Positions 52,002-59,678 of a stretch of DNA of 64,000 bases are shown piece by piece (position 1 is the stretch's first letter; each line of letters starts with the position of its first letter). The stretch covers positions 806,001 through 870,000 of the forward strand of contig NZ_CP085173.1 in the NCBI RefSeq assembly GCF_020616555.1, in the 5' to 3' direction. Below the pieces are notes generated by a model. That model worked only from the letters and a program-made list of their open reading frames with translations, ran no database searches and was not told the origin of the DNA. Origin of the DNA: Streptomyces longhuiensis. GTDB taxonomy: Bacteria > Actinomycetota > Actinomycetes > Streptomycetales > Streptomycetaceae. The translations under genes were made by a program, and so were the position numbers.

Positions 52002-52576
52002 GTTTCTGCTCCCCCTCCAAGGCTCCCCAAGTGATGTTTTCACTCTATGCGGAGGCACTGACAACGGCGTTTGACGCCCGATCGCCTGCCCGCACCAGGT
52101 GCTGCGTCCGGCACCCACAACACGATCGGAAGCCGCCTCCCGGCTCAGAGCCTCCATGCCCTGTGGGGATGCTTGGCGGGCGGAGAGATTCCTGTTCCCC
52201 GGCCACTGACGCCGTTGGTGACCGTGCAGAACATCACCACCGCGACGGGCACCCACCCACCGCCGTCGCCTGCGAATCCCACTCGCGCACTCCTTGACCG
52301 CACGCCGGATGCGGACGCTGGGACTCGACTCCCCCGCGTTGTCGCGCTGACCGACGAACTCCGCGTCGAGACGTTGCAGTTGTTCTCCCGACGGGAGGAA
52401 GCCCATGGATCTCCGGACGCAGTTCACCCACCCTCGCCCATCCGGGTCCTCAGTGAACTGTTCGGCATACCCGGGACACTCGCGGCCCACCAGGCCCCCT
52501 CCCGGAGTAACGGTCAAAAGTGGCGGGTGGGTTGACCAAGGGGCGCGTCCGTTGGCGAGGTGGATAGCCTGCCCCC
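52002..52576. other. Gene-poor stretch of about 575 bases
   Basis: The only leftward frame continuing upstream of the VWA start contains ECPGYAEQFTEDPDGRGWVN then MGFLPSGEQLQRLDAEFVGQ (about 52440-52330), which appears coding-like without a recognised family. The divergent promoters of the VWA and APH-like genes must lie here. Confidence 0.35.
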
Positions 52577-53560
52577 ATGGCTACGGGCGAGGGTGTCGAG
52601 CGCATCGGTGCAGAACTTGAGGGCCAGGACTGGTGTGCGACGCGCGCGTGGGTGGAGAAGGAGCTGTCCGAGACGGAGCGCATCGAAGATGTCTCCCGGT
52701 TACGTGGCGGCTGGACGTCAGAGATGCGCCGCCTGGGCATCTACGGGCCGGGCGGTCGACGCTCACTGGTCCTGCGGTCCTTCGTCAAGCCCTTCTTTCT
52801 CCGACACGCAGAGGGTCTGCTGACTCGCGAGGCGGCCATTCTGCGTCTGCTCGGCGATACGGACGTGCCTGCGGCCACACTGGTGGCCGTGGATGCAACG
52901 GCGCAGCACTGCGACCACCCCTCCTTGCTGATGTCCCTGCTGCCCGGAAGCGTGCGCCTGGGAGACGAAGGAGTTGACCAGCGTTCCGTACTGCTGGCCC
53001 GTCAATTGCTGCGTATCCACCTGCTGCGGGTGACCGCAAGGGCACAGCCTCGTACCTATCAGGCGTGGACTTCTCCCGAGCGGGTGAGTCCACCTCAAAA
53101 CACCGAGCGGCCTGAGCTGTGGCGACGGGCCGTGGATGCCATCCGACGGGAGCCCCCGGGCCACCGGGCCTGCTTCCTGCACCGCGACTTCCATCCCGGC
53201 AACGTCCTGTTCACCGGCATGGGCGACGGTCTGCAGATCAGCGGCGTCGTCGACTGGGTGGAGACTTCCTGGGGGCCGGCTGACCTGGACGTGGCCCACT
53301 GCTCGACGGCCCTGGCCTTGCTGCACGGGGTGCCGACCGGCATGGACTTCGCCGACCGATACGCGGAGGCGGGTGGGATGCTGGCCGAAGACCCGGCCGC
53401 CCATCTCTACTGGCGGCTGCTGAACGCCCTGGCGTTTGCTCCGGACGCCGAGAAAGTCGCCGCCCCTTGGCGTGAGCTGGACCGCGCTGATCTGACGCCC
53501 ACGGTACTGACCGGAAGGTTGGAGGGTTACGTGCAAGCCCTCTTCGACCGCTACGCCTGA
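52577..53560 (+). CDS. Aminoglycoside-phosphotransferase-family kinase
   Basis: A 327-residue APH/choline-kinase-fold protein. The nucleotide-binding N-lobe is about 30-120, the catalytic loop is CFLHRDFHPGNVLFTG (about 206-221; catalytic Asp in HRDFHPGN), and the metal-binding Asp is in GVVDWVETSWGPADLDVAHC (about 233-252). Substrate is unknown; many members phosphorylate sugars or metabolites, not antibiotics. ATG at 52577. It is followed 159 bases later by a small hypothetical gene. Confidence 0.94.
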   Translation: MATGEGVERIGAELEGQDWCATRAWVEKELSETERIEDVSRLRGGWTSEMRRLGIYGPGGRRSLVLRSFVKPFFLRHAEGLLTREAAILRLLGDTDVPAATLVAVDATAQHCDHPSLLMSLLPGSVRLGDEGVDQRSVLLARQLLRIHLLRVTARAQPRTYQAWTSPERVSPPQNTERPELWRRAVDAIRREPPGHRACFLHRDFHPGNVLFTGMGDGLQISGVVDWVETSWGPADLDVAHCSTALALLHGVPTGMDFADRYAEAGGMLAEDPAAHLYWRLLNALAFAPDAEKVAAPWRELDRADLTPTVLTGRLEGYVQALFDRYA

Positions 53561-53719
53561 ATCGGATCGGCGGCACGGTCCACGAACAGGAGCCCCGGAC
53601 CCATGAGTCGACCGCACCGGACCCCCACAGGACAAGTCGCAGTCCCCACTGGTCACTGTCGTCCTTGGACGCCGCTCCCCATGGCGGTTCCTGGAACTGA
53701 ACTGTGCAGGGATACTCCT

Positions 53720-54202
53720 GTGGTGCTGTTGACATGGATCGCCGAGGTGGCGGCCGAACCTCTGGTGCTGGAGCCGGATGACCGGCAGGTGGAATGGGAG
53801 ACCAACACCTGGCGGCTCGGTGCGGAGGACGAGGACAGGATGTCGTTGTCCGTCCCCGAGGTGGTGGCTGCCTTCGAGCGGACCGCTTCCGCCATCCGGT
53901 CCCGCATTCGCGACCTGGACTTTCACGGTGTGGCGACGTTCTACGTCTGGCACGACGAACAGGCTGGGCAGCTCCGGTGCTCAACCGGATCGGTGCCCCC
54001 GAATGAGTTGCCGTTCGCTGGCTCCTACGTGCATTCCGGTGATCTCGGACCGGTCATCGAGGGATTCCTCGCCGGCCGTCAGCCGGGCGTCGTCACCTGG
54101 TCGAATCCGGATGCCGGAAAGAACGCGGAACGCACCGCGGCCGGGCAAGATGTCAGCCCCTTCCCCGTCTGGGTCACCAGCGTCGGAACCGTCTCACACT
54201 GA
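53720..54202 (+). CDS. Hypothetical protein
   Basis: A 160-residue acidic protein with alpha/beta character: VVLLTWIAEVAAEPLVLEPD, then WETNTWRLGAEDEDRMSLS, VVAAFERTASAIRSRIRDLD and VATFYVWHDEQAGQLRCSTG. The GTG at 53720 follows GTGCAGGGATA by about 8 bases; an upstream ATG at 53603 would add a proline- and threonine-rich stretch without homology. The composition and size resemble immunity or SUKH-like proteins, but no toxin gene is next to it. I do not recognise the family. Confidence 0.7.
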   Translation: MVLLTWIAEVAAEPLVLEPDDRQVEWETNTWRLGAEDEDRMSLSVPEVVAAFERTASAIRSRIRDLDFHGVATFYVWHDEQAGQLRCSTGSVPPNELPFAGSYVHSGDLGPVIEGFLAGRQPGVVTWSNPDAGKNAERTAAGQDVSPFPVWVTSVGTVSH

Positions 54203-54355
54203 CCGGTGCCGCCCGTCCGCACCGACGAGGCGACGGCGGCCGGATGAGTCCGGCGGCAACGACTGCGAACACAGGGAAGTGCTCGGCCTTGCGCTCGCGG
54301 AGGCGATGCCGGCGTCGACAGCGCGAACCGCCCCTTCCCACGGCACAATGCCCCC

Positions 54356-54718
54356 ATGACGCACTTCGCTTCCCGCGCAGTCGGAGGATCGCCGCTCTCC
54401 TTGTGGTCCAGGGACTCCTTCCTGTCGATCGGCTCCGTGGGATCCGTGCTGTCCATCGGATCGGTGGGCAGCGCGCTGTCCATCGGATCGATCGGCTCCG
54501 CACTGTCCGTCGGCTCGATCGGGTCCGCAATGTCGCTGGTGTCGTACGGGTCTCTTCAGAGCATCGGAAGCGTGCTGTCCGTCCAGGCCCGATGGTCCCT
54601 GCTGACCGCCGGCCCGCGCCGCGCGCTCGGCTCGCGCGGCACACTCACCGCACTCAGTGTGGGCGGCCTCGCCGTGGCCGGCGCACTCGTCCTGCGCACA
54701 CGGGGCGGCAGGCGATGA
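54356..54718 (+). CDS. Small repeat protein of LSIGSVGSA nonapeptides with C-terminal membrane helix
   Basis: A 120-residue protein. From residue about 24 it consists of six nonapeptides close to LSIGSVGSA (LSIGSVGSV, LSIGSVGSA, LSIGSIGSA, LSVGSIGSA, MSLVSYGSL, QSIGSVLSV), then WSLLTAGPRRALGSRG, a hydrophobic helix (TLTALSVGGLAVAGALVL) and the basic tail RTRGGRR. The S-x-G triplet period suggests a small beta-solenoid, but glycine/serine-rich membrane assembly is also possible. Synonymous codons differ between copies, so selection keeps the protein pattern. The ribosome site before ATG 54356 is weak. A 28-codon frame overlaps its stop. Confidence 0.8.
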   Translation: MTHFASRAVGGSPLSLWSRDSFLSIGSVGSVLSIGSVGSALSIGSIGSALSVGSIGSAMSLVSYGSLQSIGSVLSVQARWSLLTAGPRRALGSRGTLTALSVGGLAVAGALVLRTRGGRR

Positions 54719-54801
54719 CAGGCCCGGACCTCATGCGTGCCGTCACCGGTCACGGCCCAGCCGCGGTTGCCGGTCCGCCGGCCCATGACTGTTCGCCGTG
54801 A
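54715..54801 (+). CDS. Possible 28-residue peptide coupled to the repeat-protein gene
   Basis: The ATG at 54715 overlaps the repeat-protein stop (ATGA), a standard coupling, and reads MTGPDLMRAVTGHGPAAVAG before a TGA at 54799. It may be the truncated start of a longer partner, or just a chance frame. No other support exists. Confidence 0.3.
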   Translation: MTGPDLMRAVTGHGPAAVAGPPAHDCSP

Positions 54802-55027
54802 GGCTACGAACGTATCCGCGGCGAACCGCTCGGCCGACGCCGGCGAGCATACGAAGAGGCACACCGCTCCGCTGCCGGACCGTGTCGGGAAGTTCACCGA
54901 CACCTTCGCTTCCGCTGCCGTCGTCGTCGATGCCGCCATCGGTGTGGGCAAAGGTCGCCGCCCACGGCCCATTCGATGGCCGGTCGGCTGCCGGAACGCA
55001 CGAATAGACAGGGCCTTTCGCCGTCTG

Positions 55028-56662
55028 TCAGTGACCCTTGAAAGCCTCCTCCAGCCACCAGGACGGATGCTCGGCGGTGACCTTGGCGTCGATGAGCAGG
55101 GGTGTGGAGCGCGGCCCGGCGACCCAGTCCCGGACCGGTTCGAGGTCGGCGAGGGCGCGGACGGTGACCGCTTCGAAGCCGTAGCCCCGGGCGACGGCGG
55201 CGATGTCCGTGGGCGGGAACACGACTGTGTCCAGGGGGAATTCGCCGGGGCCGAAGTGATGGACCTCGGCCCCATAAGCGTCGTCGTTGTAGACGACGAC
55301 CACCATCGGCAGGCCCAGGCGGCGGACCGTGTCCAGTTCTACGGCGCTCATCAGCGCGCCGCCGTCCCCGAGGGCGGCGACGGGCAGCCGGTCGGGCCGG
55401 GCCAGCGCAGCACCGATCGCCGTCGAAAGGCCAAGGCCGATGGATTGGAACGCCTGGGTGAAACACAGGCTGTTGTGGTCGGGCACGGACAGGAACATGG
55501 AGGGGTAGCCCATGAAGTTCCCTGAGTCCACTCCCATCACGCGCTCCGCGGGCAGCAGGTCGTCCAGCGCGATGCTCAGCGTGCGTGGGTCGATGCGCTC
55601 ATGGCTGCTCTCGTCCTTGTAGGACACGTCCCGCCAGCGCACGTGTGCGGCGATGGCCTCTCTGATGGCGAGGGTGTGGTAGCCGGGCCGTTGGCCTCCG
55701 CTCGTCTCGAGGGCGCGCCGTGCGGTGCGTTCGACATCCCCGGTGATGCCGAGGTGGATGGTGCGGTGCCGGCCGAGGGCGGCGGGGTCGTCGTCGACCT
55801 GGACGACAGTGGCGTCCGCGGCGATCAGCCGGCCGTGCCGCATCGTCCACATGTTCAGCGCGCAGCCCCAGCCCACGATCAGATCCGCGCCCTGTACCAG
55901 TTCGGCGGTCAGGGGCGAGGAGAAGCCGCCGGACACGTCGAGCGACCACGGATTGTCGTGGAACAGCCCGCGGGCGACAGCAGAGGTGGCCAGGAGCGCG
56001 CCGTGCCTCTCGGCGAGCTCGACCAGGGCGTCGCGCCCGTGGGGCGTGCGCGCTCCCCGGCCGGCGACGAAGACAGGGCGCTCCGCGCGTTCGAGGGTCT
56101 GCACCAGTTCGGCGACGGCGTCCGACTCGGGCTCGACCGGGATCCGTTCGGGAGGCGGGGAGACCGGAGTACTGGTGGGGACGTCCAGGGCCTGGATCTC
56201 CAACGGGAGATTGAGCAGTACGGTACGGCGCTCGTGCAGGGCACGGCGCACGGCGGCGCATGCCTGCTCGACCGCGTCCTCGGCCGAGGTCACCCGCGCG
56301 CTGACCGCGCCCACCGAGTGCGCCAGCGCGTCCTGGTCGACGTAGAAGTTCGAGTTGGTCTCGGTGGTCTCCGCCGCGAGGACGAGCAGCGGGGTGCGGC
56401 TCTTGGCGGCCTCGGCGACGCCGGTGAGCGCATTGGTCAGCCCGCACCCCTGGTGCACCGACAGCGCCGCCACCGTGCCGCTCATGCGGGCATAGGCATC
56501 GGCCATGGTGGCCGCCCCGCCTTCATGGCGGGCCGCGACGAACCGGGCGCCGGCCGCGACCAAAGCGTTGGTCACATGGAAGTTGCCCGAGCCGACCACG
56601 CCGAAGACGTGGTCGACGCCGGCCGCGGCCAGTGCCCGGCCGACCGCTTCTGCGACCTTCAT
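55028..56662 (-). CDS. Thiamine-diphosphate-dependent enzyme (acetolactate-synthase-like)
   Basis: A 544-residue ThDP enzyme with N-terminal PYR domain (about 1-165; catalytic Glu in VAARHEGGAATMADAYAR, about 47), central Rossmann domain (about 185-320) and C-terminal PP domain (about 360-535). The ThDP/metal motif is ALGDGGALMSAVELDTVRRL (GDG...), followed by VVYNDDAYGAEVHHFG. Acetolactate synthase homologue, but the second N of the usual NN motif is shifted (YNDDAYG), so it may be a decarboxylase or lyase. It overlaps the cyclase gene by ATGA. The ATG at 56662 gives the canonical KVAEAVGRALAAAGVDHVFG start. Confidence 0.94.
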   Translation of the reverse strand: MKVAEAVGRALAAAGVDHVFGVVGSGNFHVTNALVAAGARFVAARHEGGAATMADAYARMSGTVAALSVHQGCGLTNALTGVAEAAKSRTPLLVLAAETTETNSNFYVDQDALAHSVGAVSARVTSAEDAVEQACAAVRRALHERRTVLLNLPLEIQALDVPTSTPVSPPPERIPVEPESDAVAELVQTLERAERPVFVAGRGARTPHGRDALVELAERHGALLATSAVARGLFHDNPWSLDVSGGFSSPLTAELVQGADLIVGWGCALNMWTMRHGRLIAADATVVQVDDDPAALGRHRTIHLGITGDVERTARRALETSGGQRPGYHTLAIREAIAAHVRWRDVSYKDESSHERIDPRTLSIALDDLLPAERVMGVDSGNFMGYPSMFLSVPDHNSLCFTQAFQSIGLGLSTAIGAALARPDRLPVAALGDGGALMSAVELDTVRRLGLPMVVVVYNDDAYGAEVHHFGPGEFPLDTVVFPPTDIAAVARGYGFEAVTVRALADLEPVRDWVAGPRSTPLLIDAKVTAEHPSWWLEEAFKGH

Positions 56663-57447
56663 CCGTGCTCCACCAGCGCGAGCACGCGGGCAGGGGCACC
56701 GGAGCCGGTGACGATCGGCAGCGGTCCGGCCAGGACGACGGCACCGGTCGGCGGCAGCGCGGCGAGGTTCTGCAGCTGCGTCAGGCCGTACTTGCCGCTG
56801 CCCATCAGGAAGGAATGGCACGGGAAGGCCGGATCGAAGCCCGATGCCTGACCGGCGTCGGTACCCACCGTCTCAACACCGAGACCGATCACGGGCGACT
56901 CCTCGGCGACCCAACGGGCGCACTCCGCCGAGAGTCCCGGAGTGTGCGGGCCGTTCTCGTCGGCGTTGAGGAACTCCTGCTGAGCGTGCGAGCGGTCGTC
57001 CCAACCTGTGCGCAGCAGCAGCCAGCCCGCGTCGGGCAGTGGCCCGTACTTCGCTTCCCACGCCTTGACGTGGTCGATCTCGACCAGGAAGTCGGGGTTC
57101 GCGGCCGCCTCGGCGGAGAAGTCCAACACGGCTGCCGGAGCGATCAGTTGCTGCGCGGGCACGGATGCCACGTCGGCGAGCGCCTGCCCCGTGATCCAGT
57201 GATTGGGCGCGTCGAAATGCGTGCCGGTGTGCTCGCCGCTGCGGAAGTTGTTCCAGTACCAGGCGGGTCCCCGGTCGTCGTAGCGGCTGATCTCCTCCAG
57301 TTCGAAGACCGCGGTCTGGCCGAACTGGGCGGGCAGTTGGAGCACCGGCGTGGACGACGACAACGGCGCCGTCAGGTCGACGACCTCGATCGAGCCACTG
57401 CGCAACGCGGACGTCAGCGCGGCGAGGACGGAGGGGTGGGACATCAT
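56659..57447 (-). CDS. Cyclase-family (kynurenine-formamidase-like) hydrolase
   Basis: A 262-residue protein of the cyclase family (PF04199 type). The metal-binding motif is SGEHTGTHFDAPNHWITG (HxGTHxDxPxH, about 69-86). Other conserved blocks are VDLTAPLSSSTPVLQLP near the N-terminus, LLRTGWDDRS and GLGVETVGTDAGQASGFDPA then HSFLMGSGKYGLTQL. The family hydrolyses formyl-kynurenine, isatin or cyclic amides. It is first in a leftward unit with the ThDP enzyme (4-base overlap), so a route from an amide or lactone to a 2-keto acid is plausible; substrate unknown. Confidence 0.94.
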   Translation of the reverse strand: MMSHPSVLAALTSALRSGSIEVVDLTAPLSSSTPVLQLPAQFGQTAVFELEEISRYDDRGPAWYWNNFRSGEHTGTHFDAPNHWITGQALADVASVPAQQLIAPAAVLDFSAEAAANPDFLVEIDHVKAWEAKYGPLPDAGWLLLRTGWDDRSHAQQEFLNADENGPHTPGLSAECARWVAEESPVIGLGVETVGTDAGQASGFDPAFPCHSFLMGSGKYGLTQLQNLAALPPTGAVVLAGPLPIVTGSGAPARVLALVEHG

Positions 57448-57549
57448 GGCCTCCTGCGGCTGGGGGCTGATCCGCGACGATCATAGTGCTGGCGCAGACA
57501 TGGAGAGGGCGGCACCACAGGTACGACACGCCTCAAGTGCGGCTGTCTG

Positions 57550-58095
57550 CTATCTGTCCAAGGCAGGAAGGTGCGCGAGGCCGGTTTCGTTCATGATGCG
57601 CTCGACCGTGGCATCAAGCCGGCTGTCGGCACCGATCACCGACTCCAGGCCGCCGGGAAGCAGGTCCCGCTCCCGGTACCAGTCACGCAGGTGCTGCTCA
57701 GTGACCTGGGCCAGATACTCGTGATCGGCCTTCGACGCGTGCCGCACCAGCGTCTCCTCGATCGAGATGTCGAGGTAGTAGCAGCGGGAGACACCACGAT
57801 GGGCCCCGACCAGGCCGGCGACCATGTCGCCGTAGCGGTCGGCGTACAGGATTCCCTCGACCACCACGTGGTATCCGGCGTCGAGCGCGTAGCGGGCGAC
57901 CGTGTCGATCAGGCCGATGTTGGCACCGCCGGGCACGTCCCGCTCGCGCAGCACGATCCGACGCAGGTTGTCCTGCCCCACCAGCGCCAGGCCCCTCCCG
58001 AAGCGGTCCCGGATCCCGGCCGCCACCGATGACTTGCCGGAAGCCGAGTTCCCGCGGACCACAACCAGCCGGGTCTCTTCCGTTCCCACACTCAC
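57550..58095 (-). CDS. P-loop kinase-like protein (AAA_33/zeta-toxin-like fold)
   Basis: A 181-residue P-loop protein. Walker A is VVVRGNSASGKSSVAAGIRD (about 9-28). A DxxRR motif follows in LVGQDNLRRIVLRERDVPGG, the usual kinase Asp before Arg, then YHVVVEGILYADRYG, and VSRCYYLDISIEETLVRHAS as the lid region. Members phosphorylate small molecules or nucleotides; zeta toxins share the fold, but no epsilon antitoxin is adjacent. Start is uncertain: GTG at 58095 or ATG at 58146; neither has a strong ribosome site. It is monocistronic. Confidence 0.85.
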   Translation of the reverse strand: MSVGTEETRLVVVRGNSASGKSSVAAGIRDRFGRGLALVGQDNLRRIVLRERDVPGGANIGLIDTVARYALDAGYHVVVEGILYADRYGDMVAGLVGAHRGVSRCYYLDISIEETLVRHASKADHEYLAQVTEQHLRDWYRERDLLPGGLESVIGADSRLDATVERIMNETGLAHLPALDR

Positions 58096-58325
58096 GGGCA
58101 GAACCGTAGCCGCGACGGAAAGACTCGGCCACGCGGAATAGGTCATTACTCTGGCCGCACGAGAGGTGGATCTCGCCGACGTGGTGGACGAGAGAGAAGG
58201 GGACACCAGCGTCGTCCAATGGCGGGCGGGCCGTGAGGGGTCCTGGCTGGGCGAGGAGATGCGCGCGGCGTTGGTGGGACTCCCGTCAGAGAGTCGCTCC
58301 GGGGAGGAGCGAGGAGGGGTGCGAT

Positions 58326-59588
58326 ATGCGCGGAGCGCCAGGCATCAGGCACAGTCACAGCGGCAGCGGCAGCGGCAGCGGCAGCGGCATGGTCACCGTC
58401 GCCGTGCTTGCCACCCTCCTCACCGGCGCGGGATGCGCCTCGGACTCCGGTGGCACGGCGGACTCCAGTAGCAAAAACATCCCGCCGAAGACCTCTGCCG
58501 GCTCCCTCACCTGGGAGTTCGAGCACATCGCGGACTTCAGCGGAAAGATCACCGATGTCGCCGCCCTGGCCAAGGACGACGTCTGGGCGGTGGCGACCGA
58601 GAACAACGGCAACTCAAATGCTCACCTCCTGCACTACGACGGCACGCAGTGGAAGCGTGAGCCCCTGCCCGAAGCCCTCGGCACCAGCCTCTACCCACCC
58701 TCCCTCGAAGAGGTCGGTGAGAAAACGTTGTGGCTGCGGCCGCAGACGCAGTCGCAGACCACAGAAGATGCCTCCGCCATGAACCGCTGGGCACAGTGGG
58801 ACGGCATGCGCTGGTCGCCGGTGCCGAACCCTCCGCCAGGCAGTGCCGGTGACTTCGAGGCCACAGGCCCGGACGACATCTGGACCCTCGACGCCGCCAA
58901 GCAGACGGCACAGCACTGGAACGGCACCCGCTGGACCACGACCCGCCTGCCCTACGGAACCTCCGACCTGGCAATCGTTGGACGGGACGACGCCTGGGCG
59001 GTCGGCAGCCGGTCAACGGGGCCGGGCACCGAACTGGGCACCGGCGAGGGCTACAGCCAGCCCGCCTCGATGCACTGGGACGGTACGTCCTGGAAACCGG
59101 TGGACACCCCACAAGCGCACTTCAAGGACCCCGTCCCACCGGAACCCGGCGCCGACCTCAGTCAGGTCTTCGCCCTCGACAGCGGTGAGATCCGCGCGTA
59201 CGGCATCAACACCTTCAACCACGGCGAGGTCGACGACGAGCCCGCGGACCAGTTCCTCCGGCTGCGCTGGGACGGCTCCAAGTGGGTCGAGCAGGAGCCC
59301 GCGCCGGGCGGTTGCGCTCTGCGCAGGCCGGTCGGCCAGGACGACAACGGCCTTTTCCTGGACGGCAATTGGTACCTCACCGACGGCGGCACATGCGTGA
59401 AGATCAAGCGCCACCGTCTCCCCGTGTCCACCGGCGCCCGCAAAGCGTCGAACCAGTCCTTGTGGCTGGAGGAGATCCACCAGGTGCCCGGCACCGACGA
59501 ATGGCTCGGTGCCGGACACGTCCAGGTCAATCAGTCCGGTGACCCCTTCGGCGCCCCCGTCGTCGTACGCCTCAAGCGGGGCTGCTGA
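58326..59588 (+). CDS. Exported lipoprotein with beta-propeller-like repeats
   Basis: A 420-residue protein. The start MRGAPGIRHSHSGSGSGSGS then MVTVAVLATLLTGAGCASD gives a signal with a lipobox-like LTGAGC (Cys about 37); the Ser-Gly run before the hydrophobic core is unusual and comes from an AGCGGC microsatellite. The mature part holds repeated strands with D-x-W motifs: AKDDVWAVATENN, GPDDIWTLDAAKQT, GRDDAWAVGSRSTG and LHYDGTQWKREPLP, MHWDGTSWKPVDTP, LRWDGSKWVEQEPA. These WDG-x-x-W units indicate a beta-propeller. GAGGAGGGG precedes the ATG. Its ligand is unknown. Confidence 0.85.
   Translation: MRGAPGIRHSHSGSGSGSGSGMVTVAVLATLLTGAGCASDSGGTADSSSKNIPPKTSAGSLTWEFEHIADFSGKITDVAALAKDDVWAVATENNGNSNAHLLHYDGTQWKREPLPEALGTSLYPPSLEEVGEKTLWLRPQTQSQTTEDASAMNRWAQWDGMRWSPVPNPPPGSAGDFEATGPDDIWTLDAAKQTAQHWNGTRWTTTRLPYGTSDLAIVGRDDAWAVGSRSTGPGTELGTGEGYSQPASMHWDGTSWKPVDTPQAHFKDPVPPEPGADLSQVFALDSGEIRAYGINTFNHGEVDDEPADQFLRLRWDGSKWVEQEPAPGGCALRRPVGQDDNGLFLDGNWYLTDGGTCVKIKRHRLPVSTGARKASNQSLWLEEIHQVPGTDEWLGAGHVQVNQSGDPFGAPVVVRLKRGC
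58359..58388. repeat. AGCGGC microsatellite inside the lipoprotein signal region
   Basis: Five perfect AGCGGC copies encode Ser-Gly pairs between the charged start and the hydrophobic core of the signal peptide. Changes in copy number would alter the signal peptide without a frameshift. Confidence 0.85.
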
Positions 59589-59612
59589 CCTCCTCGACCA
59601 CCGAAAGCCCGG

Positions 59613-59640
59613 CCGAGGCTCCGGCGCGGCTCAGCCTCGG
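59613..59640. terminator. Stem-loop between convergent lipoprotein and rph genes
   Basis: CCGAGGCT at 59613-59620 pairs with AGCCTCGG at 59633-59640 around a 12-base loop. It lies in the 90-base gap between two converging stops and could serve both. Confidence 0.45.
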
Positions 59641-59678
59641 ACCTTCATCAGGGGCGCTGTCCGGTGGGTGATCGCCCG

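Noticed and set aside
50277..52034. A 585-codon open frame across the microsatellite and the VWA gene
   Set aside because: The right part is antisense to a clear VWA gene, and the left part is open only because of the repeat.
57550..58095. Zeta toxin of a toxin-antitoxin pair
   Set aside because: The fold is similar, but no small antitoxin gene overlaps or adjoins it.
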